DNA of 64,000 nucleotides from JADCGM01 sp943368345. GTDB lineage: Bacteria > Pseudomonadota > Alphaproteobacteria > Sphingomonadales > Sphingomonadaceae. The position numbers and the translations under genes were made by a program. A model generated the notes under the pieces. That model was not told where the DNA came from. It searched no databases and was given only the letters and a program-made list of their open reading frames with translations. Positions 33,938 through 42,891 of this stretch are shown in pieces (positions within the stretch are counted from its first letter, which is position 1; every line of letters starts with the position of its first letter). The stretch is taken from the NCBI GenBank assembly GCA_943368345.1, contig CALRKY020000001.1:83523-147522 (forward strand), read 5' to 3'.

Positions 33938-35046
33938 GGCACCAGCCGAAGTGGGAGCGACAGTTCGACCCCGAATCCCCGGGGGTGGCGTGGCCCTGCA
34001 GCGAACGCGACCGCGTCCGGGTATTTTGTCGTCAGCCGCTGCCGCACATTGGCAAGGCCGACCCCGCCGGTGCTGCCAGATACCTTGACCGGTGGACCAT
34101 CGTCCGTGACGGATAGGGTCAGCCTCCCATCAGCGGCTCGCGCCATCACCCGGATGGTCACCGGAACCGAGGTTGCCGACACCGCATGTTTGATGGCGTT
34201 TTCGATGAGCGGCTGAAGGATCAAGCTCGGCACCAGGGCGTTGCGGACCGCATCCGGCAGGTCGATTTCAACCCGGAGGCGATCTGGATAGCGCACCAGT
34301 TCAATGTCGAGATACAGCCGTTCATATTCGATTTCACGCCACAGCGGGATGTCCTCCAGCGGGTCGGTTGCCAAGCTGGCGCGCAGAAAATCCGACAGGT
34401 TGGCGAGAACAGCCTCGGCTCGCTCGCTGTGCCCGCCGGTGACCAGCGATGACGCGGCATTCAGCGCATTGAACAGAAAGTGCGGATTGACCTGATAGCG
34501 GAGCGCCCGCAGCTGCGCCCGATGCGCCAGCGCCTGAAACTCGCGGAGACGACGATCCCGTTCGGCAACTTCCCGGCTGTAGGACAGGGCGAGGTAGATG
34601 GTCGCCCATGACAGATATCCCCATATCCAATAGTGGATATTGACGAACAACTCCGTCGGCTCGAACGCCTCGGACAGCAGCGGTGGCGGACTCATGGGAT
34701 ACACAACGTAAAACACCAGAGCATTGACGCCTGCGTGCAGAAACGCACCGATTATTGCCAACGGAAAGGCCAAAGTCGCCCGCACAGCGAAGCTGCGATG
34801 CTGAAGCCGATCGAGCACGATTCCGATGGCATAGAACAGGACGCCACCACCAACGCACACGATTGCTCGTCGACTTAGCGCATCAATTCCCGGGGCGCTG
34901 GCACCGGAAAAATAATTCTGGCGAATGGTCGTGACCAGGAACTGCAACGTCCAAAGAACAACAATCAGGACGACCGCCTGATACCCCAGCCGGTACCAGC
35001 GGCGCGGCTCAGTCGTGTGCAGTTCCAGCCCCATATCTTCGCCCAT
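33934..35046 (-). CDS. LytS/AlgZ-type membrane sensor histidine kinase (copy 1 of tandem pair)
   Basis: 370 residues with the same plan: four membrane helices, then phospho-acceptor His189 in 'YQVNPHFLFNALNAASS', then the ATPase domain with 'LILQPLIENAIKHAV' and 'SVTDDGPPV'. It is first in the kinase-kinase-regulator operon. The sensed signal is unknown. The shared core is very similar to copy 2 even at the DNA level (around 34306-34405 versus 33227-33326), which points to duplication or gene conversion. Confidence 0.93.
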   Translation of the reverse strand: MGEDMGLELHTTEPRRWYRLGYQAVVLIVVLWTLQFLVTTIRQNYFSGASAPGIDALSRRAIVCVGGGVLFYAIGIVLDRLQHRSFAVRATLAFPLAIIGAFLHAGVNALVFYVVYPMSPPPLLSEAFEPTELFVNIHYWIWGYLSWATIYLALSYSREVAERDRRLREFQALAHRAQLRALRYQVNPHFLFNALNAASSLVTGGHSERAEAVLANLSDFLRASLATDPLEDIPLWREIEYERLYLDIELVRYPDRLRVEIDLPDAVRNALVPSLILQPLIENAIKHAVSATSVPVTIRVMARAADGRLTLSVTDDGPPVKVSGSTGGVGLANVRQRLTTKYPDAVAFAAGPRHPRGFGVELSLPLRLVP

Positions 35047-35232
35047 GCCCCATTTCCTATCCGGTTGGCCGGGACCTGACGACTCCGCAGCGTTGCCGTT
35101 CGTGCAGTTCTGACTGTCGTTCGTTCCGGATTTGGCGTTTCAGCACGGCCAGCAGGTCCTTCCTGTCATTTCGCGTGTCTGTGAACCTGCGCTGGCTAGT
35201 TTGGGCCGCAACAACCGCGAAGGGAGCCACTC

Positions 35233-35883
35233 GTGCAGCCGATGCCAGACCTGCCAGCCTATCCGGCCAGCCGGAGTCGCCCGCATGGTACCCGGGCCGC
35301 CATTTTGCGCGCCGCACAGGATTTGTTCGGCGAACGGCCATGGGGAGCCGTCAGCATGGAGGCAATTGCCGAACGCAGCGGCTTTTCGCGCAGGACGGTC
35401 TACAACCAGTTCATCGACTGCGGCGAATTGTACCGCGCCACCCGGGAGACCCTGATCCGCGACATCTCTCAGCGATTGCCCCACGAAGTCGATACCGCCG
35501 CCGAGCCAGCGCAGGCGCTGCAGGATTTCGGCATCCAGGTGGCGGCAGCGCTCAGCAACGCAACGCATGTCGAGCTGTTCCGATCGATGGTCCGTGACGG
35601 CTGGGCCAACCCGTGGCTGCTGGAGGAATATCACCGCTGGGTGCGCGGCCCGATCATCCGGGCGCTGGAACTGTATTTCTACGACCTGACCGCCCGGCAT
35701 ATGACCCGTAACCTGGACGTCAAGCGGGAGGCGCAGCAGCTGGTCGCCGACATCGAAGGCATTGTCGTCGCGCCGCAGATGGTCCCCGGACTGTTATCCT
35801 TCAACCCGGCCCGGGCCGAGACCATCGACGACCTGATCAGCGCCTTTGCGGCGCGCCATCTTGGGGTCGCCACCAGCCACTGA
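35233..35883 (+). CDS. TetR-family transcriptional regulator
   Basis: 216 residues. The N-terminal TetR helix-turn-helix is 'TRAAILRAAQDLFGERPWGA' followed by 'MEAIAERSGFSRRTVYNQF'. The C-terminal two-thirds is the helical ligand and dimer domain, ending with a TetR_C-type pattern. The GTG at 35233 has AAGGGAG upstream; an ATG three codons later is possible. It is divergent from the kinase operon, which it may control. Ligand unknown. Confidence 0.88.
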   Translation: MQPMPDLPAYPASRSRPHGTRAAILRAAQDLFGERPWGAVSMEAIAERSGFSRRTVYNQFIDCGELYRATRETLIRDISQRLPHEVDTAAEPAQALQDFGIQVAAALSNATHVELFRSMVRDGWANPWLLEEYHRWVRGPIIRALELYFYDLTARHMTRNLDVKREAQQLVADIEGIVVAPQMVPGLLSFNPARAETIDDLISAFAARHLGVATSH

Positions 35884-35897
35884 TCTTGGGCCGATCC

Positions 35898-36884
35898 TCA
35901 GCCCGAAGCCACCGTCCGAAATCCGATATGGCTTGCACCAAGTGTCGGGTCACCCGGCTGTCGGGCTGCGGGGCGGTAGCGGGCACAGTAGTTCGGGGCG
36001 CAGAGAAATGACCCACCCTTGATGATGCGCGCACCGTCCGGTCCGCCGCCGGGATAAGGGCTGGCGGTCAATTCCCAGACATTGCCGATCATATCGTACA
36101 GACCAAAGGGATTGGGCCGGAAACAGCCGACTGGGCTTGCGCCCTTATGTCCGTCCTGTCCGGCATCGAAGACCGGGAAGACCCCTTCCCAGACATTGGC
36201 CTGATGCTTGCCGCCCGGTGCAAGGGCATCACCCCAGGCAAAGCGCTGGCCGATCAGGCCACCGCGCGCGGCGAGTTCCCATTCGGCCTCGGTCGGCAAG
36301 CGCTCGCCCCGCCAGTTGGCATAGGCCACCGCATCGGCATAGGCGATGTGCACCACCGGATAGGCATCGCGGCCCTCGACCGAGTTGTCCGGGCCAGTTG
36401 GATGTTGCCAGCTGGCCCCGGCGACGAACCGCCACCACTGGCTGATATCGGTCAGATTCTCGACGCTGGCGGGTGGAACAAAGACCGCCGACCCCGGGGC
36501 CAGCGCCTCGGGCGGTACACCCGGATTGTCCTCCGGGCGGGGCTGCTGTTCGGCAAGGGTGCGGTAGCCGGTGGCGCGGACAAAGGCTGCGAACTCAGCA
36601 TTTGTCACCTCGGTGGCGCGCATCCGGAACGGGGCAACCGTCTCGGTCCGGGGTGGCCCATCATCGGCGGCATCGACACCGCCAAGCTGAACGGCTCCAC
36701 CTGCGATGGCGACCATGGCCCCGACAGGCTGGGCCGGACAGGCTGGCGGCAATGCGTCCGGAGCTTGTCGCTCAGCAAAAACGACCGCGATAAGTCCAAC
36801 TCCCAGGACCCCAACCAGCCCCTGCCAAAGACCGCGTTTTACCAATCGGTTCAGGCGGCAATCGCCCGGCGCGCCAAGGCGCAT
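35898..36884 (-). CDS. Formylglycine-generating enzyme-like protein (FGE/SUMF1), membrane-anchored
   Basis: 328 residues. A membrane helix (~15-37) precedes an FGE-sulfatase domain: 'RATEVTNAEFAAFVRATGY', 'RLPTEAEWELAARGG', 'YDMIGNVWELTASPY', and the active-site 'GGSFLCAPNYCARYRPAARQ' retaining both copper-binding cysteines five residues apart. That predicts real cysteine-to-formylglycine activity, or a related oxidase role, outside the cytoplasm. No sulfatase gene lies nearby. I use the ATG at 36884 (GGAG 11 nt upstream), which overlaps the end of hemA; a TTG at 36845 just past the hemA stop is the alternative. Confidence 0.85.
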   Translation of the reverse strand: MRLGAPGDCRLNRLVKRGLWQGLVGVLGVGLIAVVFAERQAPDALPPACPAQPVGAMVAIAGGAVQLGGVDAADDGPPRTETVAPFRMRATEVTNAEFAAFVRATGYRTLAEQQPRPEDNPGVPPEALAPGSAVFVPPASVENLTDISQWWRFVAGASWQHPTGPDNSVEGRDAYPVVHIAYADAVAYANWRGERLPTEAEWELAARGGLIGQRFAWGDALAPGGKHQANVWEGVFPVFDAGQDGHKGASPVGCFRPNPFGLYDMIGNVWELTASPYPGGGPDGARIIKGGSFLCAPNYCARYRPAARQPGDPTLGASHIGFRTVASG

Positions 36885-38071
36885 TGCGACCAAATCTCCG
36901 ACAGGGCGTTCACCAGCCGGTCGATGTCAGCATCGGCATGGACGGGCGACGGCGTGATCCTCAGCCGCTCGGTTCCGCGCGGGACCGTGGGATAGTTGAT
37001 CGGCTGCACATAGATGCCGTGGTTGTCGAGCAGCCAGTCGCTGATCATCTTGCAGTGGTGCGGGTCGCCGACCATCACCGGGATGATGTGGCTGGGATTG
37101 TCGAGCGTCGGAATGCCAGTTGCGGCAAGGCGGCGGCGCACGGTCGCTACACGCTCCCGGTGTTGCTCCCGTTCAATCTGGCTGACCTTCAGGTGCCGGA
37201 TGCTGGCAGCGGCACCGGCGGCAATCGCTGGTGGGAGGGCGGTGGTGAAGATGAACCCACTGGCGAAGCTGCGGACAAAATCGCACATCGCCGCCGACCC
37301 GGCGATATAGCCGCCCATCACGCCAAATGCCTTGCCGAGTGTCCCTTCGATCACGGTGATCCGGTCCATCAGTCCCTCGCGCTCAGCAACACCGCCGCCG
37401 CGCGGGCCGTAGAGGCCAACCGCATGGACCTCGTCGATATAGCTCATCGCGCCATGGCGCTCGCAGACGTCGAGAATTTCGGCGATGGGCGCGATATCGC
37501 CGTCCATCGAATAGACGCTTTCGAAGGCCACCAGCTTGGTGCAGTCCGCCGGAAGGTCGGACAGGATGCGGTCGAGATCGGCTGGATCATTATGCTTCCA
37601 GCGCAGGCATTTCGCCCGGCTGTGCCGGATCCCTTCAATCATTGACGCGTGGTTCAACTCGTCTGACAGCACCACGCAGTTCGGTAGTTTCGACGCCAGC
37701 GTCGACAGCGCCGCCCAGTTCGACACATAGCCGGAGGTGAACAGCAGCGCCGCTTCCTTGCCATGCAGGTCGGCCAGCTCGCGCTCCAGCACCACATGAT
37801 GATGGTTGGTGCCGGAAATATTCCGCGTCCCGCCGGCACCTGCTCCGCAGCTGTCGAGCGTATCGTGCATTGCCGCAATCACATCGGGATGCTGGCCCAT
37901 ACCGAGATAATCATTGGAGCACCACACCGTCACTTCGCCGGTTGCGTCACCGGCATAGCGTTTGGCGCGCGGAAACGACCCGGCCTTGCGCTCAAGTTCC
38001 GCAAACACGCGGTACCGGCCATCGGCGCGCAGCGTGTCGAGTTCAGCGGTGAAGAAGGCTTCGTAATCCAT
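36851..38071 (-). CDS. hemA: 5-aminolevulinate synthase
   Basis: 406 residues. It condenses glycine and succinyl-CoA, the C4 route to haem typical of alphaproteobacteria. The start 'MDYEAFFTAELDTLRADGRYRVF' is the family N terminus. 'NDYLGMGQHP' and 'GAGAGGTRNISGTNHHHVVLE' are conserved, and the PLP Lys is in 'EGTLGKAFGVMGGY'. The ATG at 38071 has GGAG 5-8 nt upstream. Its product feeds, several steps later, the ferrochelatase encoded at 19035. Confidence 0.97.
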   Translation of the reverse strand: MDYEAFFTAELDTLRADGRYRVFAELERKAGSFPRAKRYAGDATGEVTVWCSNDYLGMGQHPDVIAAMHDTLDSCGAGAGGTRNISGTNHHHVVLERELADLHGKEAALLFTSGYVSNWAALSTLASKLPNCVVLSDELNHASMIEGIRHSRAKCLRWKHNDPADLDRILSDLPADCTKLVAFESVYSMDGDIAPIAEILDVCERHGAMSYIDEVHAVGLYGPRGGGVAEREGLMDRITVIEGTLGKAFGVMGGYIAGSAAMCDFVRSFASGFIFTTALPPAIAAGAAASIRHLKVSQIEREQHRERVATVRRRLAATGIPTLDNPSHIIPVMVGDPHHCKMISDWLLDNHGIYVQPINYPTVPRGTERLRITPSPVHADADIDRLVNALSEIWSQCALARRAIAA

Positions 38072-38254
38072 TGCCACTCCTTCGAGTCCGGTGGTGATAA
38101 GCTGATTCACCGGCCCCGACAAACCGCGAAATAGCCAGTCCGGGAGCAATTGCCCAGCCCAAACCGTGCCTTACGAGACGAATCGTCTTTCCTTGGCTCT
38201 CGGTCCGGCATAGCATTCGACTGACTGCTCGGCAGTCTGGGGAATAGGGCTCAT

Positions 38255-39046
38255 ATGATCGAACTTGCTGCCATCATCATCGGCGTACCCTTTGTCATTC
38301 TGACCGGCATCTGGTGGTACCATGAACGGACCAAGGAATCAGGCTGGATCGATGTGGCCTGGACCGCGTCGGTCGGGATCGCCGGGGCCTGGGGTGCGCT
38401 GCACGGGCATGAGGACGGACCCGGACCGCGCGCCTGGCTCTATGCCGCGATGGCAGCCGCCTGGGGCCTCCGGCTCGGCGCGCATCTGTTTGCCCGGACG
38501 CGGCTTGCACCCGATGACCCCCGCTATGCCAAGATGCGTCAGGTCTGGGGGCCCGAGAAGGCACCGCTCCGTATGTATGGGGTGCTTGTGTACCAAATGG
38601 TCGCGGCGTCGCTGCTGGCGCTGGCGGTCACAGCTGCCGGACAGGCGAGCGACGGGCCGATCGGGATGATCGATATCGCCGCAGGCCTGTTGTTTGCTTT
38701 CGCCTGGGTCGGTGAGGCTGTGGCCGACGCTCAGATGCGCGCCTTTCGGGCAAATCCCGCCAATCACGGCGGCATCATCGATACTGGCTTGTGGGCATGG
38801 TCGCGCCACCCGAATTATTTCTTCGAATGGCTGTGCTGGTGCGCCTTTGCGGTTGGGGCCTTTGCCGGATCAGTCGGCACCATTCTCGCGGCGGCTCCGG
38901 CCCCGTTCCTGATGTTCCACCTGCTGCACAATGTATCGGGGGTTCCACTGTTGGAGAAATATCTGAAAACCACCCGTCCGGCGGCGTTCGAGCGCTATGC
39001 CGCCCGGGTCAGCAAATTTTTCCCAAGACCCCCGCGATCGGTTTGA
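38255..39046 (+). CDS. DUF1295 (steroid 5-alpha-reductase-like) membrane protein
   Basis: 263 residues with about six membrane helices. The C-terminal signature 'GLWAWSRHPNYFFEWLCW' and 'LEKYLKTTRPAAFERYAARVSKFFP' define the DUF1295 family, which shares the cofactor-binding 'SRHPNYF' region with steroid 5-alpha-reductases and isoprenylcysteine methyltransferases. The reaction and substrate are not known. It diverges from hemA across a 183-nt region. Confidence 0.88.
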   Translation: MIELAAIIIGVPFVILTGIWWYHERTKESGWIDVAWTASVGIAGAWGALHGHEDGPGPRAWLYAAMAAAWGLRLGAHLFARTRLAPDDPRYAKMRQVWGPEKAPLRMYGVLVYQMVAASLLALAVTAAGQASDGPIGMIDIAAGLLFAFAWVGEAVADAQMRAFRANPANHGGIIDTGLWAWSRHPNYFFEWLCWCAFAVGAFAGSVGTILAAAPAPFLMFHLLHNVSGVPLLEKYLKTTRPAAFERYAARVSKFFPRPPRSV

Positions 39047-39100
39047 TGATGGAATTGTGACATAAGTGATTCATTCACGGGCATTTTGTCGCATTGCCGA

Positions 39101-39123
39101 GTGTGTCGGAATTTTTTACACAC
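39101..39123 (+). promoter_or_regulatory. Candidate upstream activator site for the PEP-CTERM gene
   Basis: An inverted repeat GTGTGT-N11-ACACAC lies about 50-70 nt upstream of the sigma-54-type promoter, within the usual range for enhancer-binding-protein sites. Inferred from position and symmetry only. Confidence 0.4.
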
Positions 39124-39173
39124 TGGCCTTAAGTTACAGTGTCGATTTGAACTAAGTTGCTGGTTTTGTTGCG

Positions 39174-39190
39174 TTGGCACGGTGCTTGCA
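39174..39190 (+). promoter_or_regulatory. Consensus sigma-54 (RpoN) promoter
   Basis: TTGGCACGGTGCTTGCA matches the -24/-12 consensus YTGGCACG-N4-TTGCW at every conserved base. The -12 GC lies at 39188-39189, so transcription should begin near 39200, about 30 nt before the PEP-CTERM start codon. Sigma-54 control of PEP-CTERM genes through the PrsK/PrsR system is reported in other proteobacteria. Confidence 0.85.
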
Positions 39191-39229
39191 GAATTTTTCA
39201 AAAGAATCGAAGACGTGGAGTTTGTTGCT

Positions 39230-39949
39230 ATGACTGCCTGGTTGAAGAAAATGCTGGTTGGCGTCGCACTGGCCGCAGCGCCGGTTGCTGCAAGTGCCAG
39301 CACGATCACCGCGACCTTTGATCAAGGCGCATCCCGCTATGGCTCGGCGCAAATGTCGCTGAACTCCGGCGGCAGCTGGAGTACGGTTGGCGCCGGTATG
39401 CTGGCCTTCGACCTCGTCACCACCAATTTCCCCGGCCTGACCAGCTCGATCATCTATTCCTGGTGCGTTGAGCCGACCGAATATGTGTCGAACCCCGCGA
39501 CGCTCTATGACATCGGCACCGTTTCACAGGGCAACACTGCAGACGGCGGCATGGGGGCAACCCGCGCCCAGTTGGTCAACGAACTGTTTGCCCGGTTCCA
39601 GCCGGTCCTGCCGACCTATAGCACGCTGCAGAAGGCCCAGGCCATTCAGCTGGCCATCTGGGAAATCGTCAAGGAAACCTCGGGCAGCTACGACATCAGC
39701 ACCGGGTCTGCCCGTTTCATCGGCTATGACAGCACCGTCGTGCCGCTGGCGCAGAGCTATATCAACGCCATCGTTGGCTCAGGCGGCCCGCAGCTGGCCA
39801 ACCTGTTCGTCTTCTACAAGAACGGCAAGCAGGATCAGATCTTCCAAGTTCAGGGCTATACCCCGCCAGTTCCGGAGCCCGCCGCCCTCGGCCTCCTCGG
39901 CCTCGGCATCCTCGGCGTGGGTATGGCCCGCCGCCGCCGTCGCGCCTGA
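39230..39949 (+). CDS. PEP-CTERM secreted protein with thioester-domain signature
   Basis: 239 residues. Signal peptide (residues 1-~24, 'VALAAAPVAASAS'); mature domain; C-terminal sorting tag with 'VPEP' at 214-217, a hydrophobic helix 'ALGLLGLGILGVGMA' and a basic tail. This tag is cleaved and exported by exosortase. In the middle, Cys79 in 'IIYSWCVEP' and Gln140 in 'AIQLAIWEIVKE' match the Cys/Gln contexts of thioester-forming domains of surface adhesins. The ATG at 39230 has GGAG 9 nt upstream. A sigma-54-type promoter precedes it and a terminator follows. No exosortase gene is nearby. Confidence 0.85.
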   Translation: MTAWLKKMLVGVALAAAPVAASASTITATFDQGASRYGSAQMSLNSGGSWSTVGAGMLAFDLVTTNFPGLTSSIIYSWCVEPTEYVSNPATLYDIGTVSQGNTADGGMGATRAQLVNELFARFQPVLPTYSTLQKAQAIQLAIWEIVKETSGSYDISTGSARFIGYDSTVVPLAQSYINAIVGSGGPQLANLFVFYKNGKQDQIFQVQGYTPPVPEPAALGLLGLGILGVGMARRRRRA

Positions 39950-39972
39950 TAGTCCAACGATCCAAAGATTAC

Positions 39973-40003
39973 CGGGCGGGCCTCACGGCCCGCCCGTTTT
40001 CGT
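39973..40003 (+). terminator. Terminator after the PEP-CTERM gene
   Basis: A perfect 10-bp stem CGGGCGGGCC/GGCCCGCCCG with a TCAC loop, followed by TTTTCGTTT. It makes the PEP-CTERM gene a single-gene transcript. Read on the minus strand it lies directly after the polA stop without a U-tract. Confidence 0.9.
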
Positions 40004-40004
40004 T

Positions 40005-42797
40005 TCAGTGCGCGGCACCCCAGTTTGGGCCGGTGCCGATTTCAACGCCGAGGGGGACGGAGAGGGCGACGGCGGGTTCGGCGGCGGTCGCCATTACCTC
40101 CCGGATCACGGCTGTGGCCGCCGCGACCTCGCCGTCCGGCACCTCGAATACCAGTTCATCGTGAACCTGCAGCAACATGCGGGTGCCGCTGAGGCCCGCC
40201 GCCGCCAGTGCCGCTGGCATCCGGATCATCGCCCGTTTGATGATGTCGGCGCTGGTACCCTGAATTGGCGCGTTGATGGCCGCCCGCTCGCTGCCCTGCC
40301 GCTCGGTCTGGTTTGAGGAGGTGATCCGCGAAAAATGGGTTTTGCGGCCAAACAGCGTCGTGGTGAACCCGGCATCGCGAGCGCTGTCCAGCGTTTCGGC
40401 GATGTAGCGGTTGATGCCCGGAAACCGCTCGAAATAGCGGTCGATCATCGCTTGCGCTTCGTCCGCGGAAATCCCCAGCCGCTGCCCAAGCCCCCAGCGT
40501 GAAATGCCATAAAGAATCGAGAAGTTGATGGTCTTGGCCCGCCCGCGCGTGTCGCGGTTGACCTCTCCGAACAATTCCATCGCGGTCAGGCTGTGGATAT
40601 CATCGCCGTTCGCGAACGCGACCTTCAACGCCGGGACATCGGCCATATGCGCCGCCAGCCGCAGCTCGATCTGGCTATAGTCGGCGGACAGCAGCACATG
40701 GCCGGGCTCGGCGATGAACGCTTCCCGGATACGCCTGCCCGCCTCGCTCCGGATTGGGATATTCTGCAAATTCGGGTCGTTGGAGCTGAGCCGCCCGGTC
40801 TGCGCGCCGGTCAGGCCATAGCTGGTGTGAACCCGGCCCGTCGTCGGGTTGATCTGCTCCTGCAAGGCATCGGTGTAGGTTGACTTGAGCTTCGACAATT
40901 GCCGCCATTCGAGCACCTTGCGGGCGATCTCGACCCCGTCCTCGGCCAGCCGTTCGAGCACGGTCACATCGGTGGAATAGTCGCCGGACTTGCCCTTGCG
41001 TCCGCCTTTCAGACCCATTTTCCCGAACAGGATTTCGCCCAATTGCTTTGGGCTGCCGACCGTGAACGGCTGCCCGGCCAGGGCGTGGATTTCGCCCTCA
41101 AGCGCCGCGATTCCGACGGCGAACTCCGCCGACATCCGCGCCAGCTCCTCGCGGTCAATCCGGATGCCCTGCCGCTCCATATCGGCCAGCACCGGGATCA
41201 GCGGCCGGTCGATTGTCTCATAGACCCGGGTCACCCGGTCCGCCGACAGGCGCGGCGCCAGATGCCGGTACAGCCGCAGGGTCACATCGGCATCTTCCGC
41301 CGCATAGGCCGTCGCTGCACCAATCGCCACCTGCCCGAACGACATGGCGGTTTTCCCGGTGCCGCAGACATCCTTGAAGGCGATGCAGCTATGCCCCAGA
41401 TGTTCGAGCGCCAGATCATCCATGCCGTGATTGCGCAGACCGGCGTCGAGGTCGAAGCTCATCACCATCGTATCGTGCAGCGGCGCAACCGCGATGCCGT
41501 ACCGGGCCAGCACGTTGAGGTCATATTTGATGTTATGCCCGACCTTGGCGACCGCGGGGTCCTCCAGCAGCGGCTTCAGCCGGGCCATCGCCACCTTCAT
41601 GGGGATTTGCTGCGGCGTCTCCGCCAACAGGTCGCCGCCGCCATGCGCCAGCGGGATGTAGCAAGCCCGGTTGGGCGCGGTGGCCAAACTGACACCCACC
41701 AGTCCGGCCTGCATCGAATCGAGCGCATCGGTTTCGGTATCAACGGCGATCACCCCGGCAGCCCAAGCCTCGGCAATCCACGCATCCAGTGCCTCAACGG
41801 TTTGAACACAGGCATAGGCGACCCGGTCAAATGTCTGGGCCACCGGTTCGACAACAACTGCTGCGCCGCGTGCCTCCTGCCGGATCAGGTTCATCGTCTG
41901 CCGGTCCGGGCCACCCGTCTCCGCACCCAGTTTTTTCAGCAGCGACGCAAAGCCGTGATGCTCAAGAAAAGCCTGCAACGGCGGTTTGGGGATTTCCTGC
42001 AACAATAGCGCGGCCAACGGCTCCGGCAGGGCAGCATCTTCCTTCAAGGTCACCAACACCCGGCTCAATCGCGCCTGTTCGGCAAATTCGATCAGATTGT
42101 CCCGCATTTTGGACGGCTTCATCGCCGGGGCTGCCGTCAGCACGGCCTCAATCGTCCCATGTTCCTGAATCAGCTTCGCCGCCGTCTTCGGCCCAATGCC
42201 CGGCACCCCCGGCACATTGTCGGCGCTGTCCCCCACCAACCCGAGCACATCGCCGAGCGCGTCCGGCAGCACGCCGAATTTCTCGACCACTGCCTCGGGC
42301 CCGAGCCGTTCACTCTTCATCGGGTCGAGCATGTCGACGCCCGGCTGGATCAACTGCATCAAATCCTTGTCGGTCGACACCACAGTGACCTGCCACCCGG
42401 CATCGAGCGCTGCCCGCGTGTACGACGCAATCAGATCATCGGCCTCAAGCCCCATCTGCTCAATACAGGGCAGCGAAAACGCCCGGGTGGCGTCGCGGAT
42501 CATCGGGAATTGCGGGACCAGATCCTCCGGCGCAGGGGGCCGGTGCGCCTTATACTGCGGGTAAAGATCATTGCGGAACGACTTGCCAGACGCATCAAGA
42601 ATGACCGCCATATGCGTCGGCCCGTCGGCCTTGTGCAGCGCATCGGCCAACTTCCACAGCATCGTCGTATAGCCATAAACTGCCCCGACCGGCTGGCCGT
42701 GAACATTGGTCAGCGGCGGCAGCCGGTGATAGGCCCGGAAAATATAGCCCGAGCCGTCGATAAGATAGAGATGCGGGGTTGTTGGGGTGGGTGCCAT
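40005..42797 (-). CDS. polA: DNA polymerase I
   Basis: 930 residues with all three domains. 5' nuclease (~1-290, 'GYIFRAYHRLPPL', 'GDSADNVPGVPGIGPKTA'). Proofreading exonuclease (~330-520) with intact catalytic motifs 'VDTETDAL', 'HNIKYDLNVL' and 'YAAEDADVT'. Polymerase (~550-930) with motif A 'SADYSQIELRLAAH', motif B 'RAKTINFSILYGIS' and motif C 'QVHDELVFEV'. It fills gaps and removes primers in replication and repair. Confidence 0.98.
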   Translation of the reverse strand: MAPTPTTPHLYLIDGSGYIFRAYHRLPPLTNVHGQPVGAVYGYTTMLWKLADALHKADGPTHMAVILDASGKSFRNDLYPQYKAHRPPAPEDLVPQFPMIRDATRAFSLPCIEQMGLEADDLIASYTRAALDAGWQVTVVSTDKDLMQLIQPGVDMLDPMKSERLGPEAVVEKFGVLPDALGDVLGLVGDSADNVPGVPGIGPKTAAKLIQEHGTIEAVLTAAPAMKPSKMRDNLIEFAEQARLSRVLVTLKEDAALPEPLAALLLQEIPKPPLQAFLEHHGFASLLKKLGAETGGPDRQTMNLIRQEARGAAVVVEPVAQTFDRVAYACVQTVEALDAWIAEAWAAGVIAVDTETDALDSMQAGLVGVSLATAPNRACYIPLAHGGGDLLAETPQQIPMKVAMARLKPLLEDPAVAKVGHNIKYDLNVLARYGIAVAPLHDTMVMSFDLDAGLRNHGMDDLALEHLGHSCIAFKDVCGTGKTAMSFGQVAIGAATAYAAEDADVTLRLYRHLAPRLSADRVTRVYETIDRPLIPVLADMERQGIRIDREELARMSAEFAVGIAALEGEIHALAGQPFTVGSPKQLGEILFGKMGLKGGRKGKSGDYSTDVTVLERLAEDGVEIARKVLEWRQLSKLKSTYTDALQEQINPTTGRVHTSYGLTGAQTGRLSSNDPNLQNIPIRSEAGRRIREAFIAEPGHVLLSADYSQIELRLAAHMADVPALKVAFANGDDIHSLTAMELFGEVNRDTRGRAKTINFSILYGISRWGLGQRLGISADEAQAMIDRYFERFPGINRYIAETLDSARDAGFTTTLFGRKTHFSRITSSNQTERQGSERAAINAPIQGTSADIIKRAMIRMPAALAAAGLSGTRMLLQVHDELVFEVPDGEVAAATAVIREVMATAAEPAVALSVPLGVEIGTGPNWGAAH

Positions 42798-42864
42798 TGG
42801 GAGGGTCTAGCACTCCGCTCCGGCAAGGTGGAGAGGAGAGTTGCATGGGGTCGAACACGTCCTG

Positions 42865-42891
42865 CTCCCTCCCTGCCGAGCAGGGAGGGAG
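42865..42891 (-). terminator. GC-rich hairpin after the ExbD-like lipoprotein gene
   Basis: A perfect 11-bp stem CTCCCTCCCTG/CAGGGAGGGAG with a 5-nt loop ends exactly at the base before the gene stop codon. There is no U-tract, so it may be an RNA-stabilising hairpin or a short repeat of the GGGAGGG family rather than a classical terminator. Confidence 0.5.
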
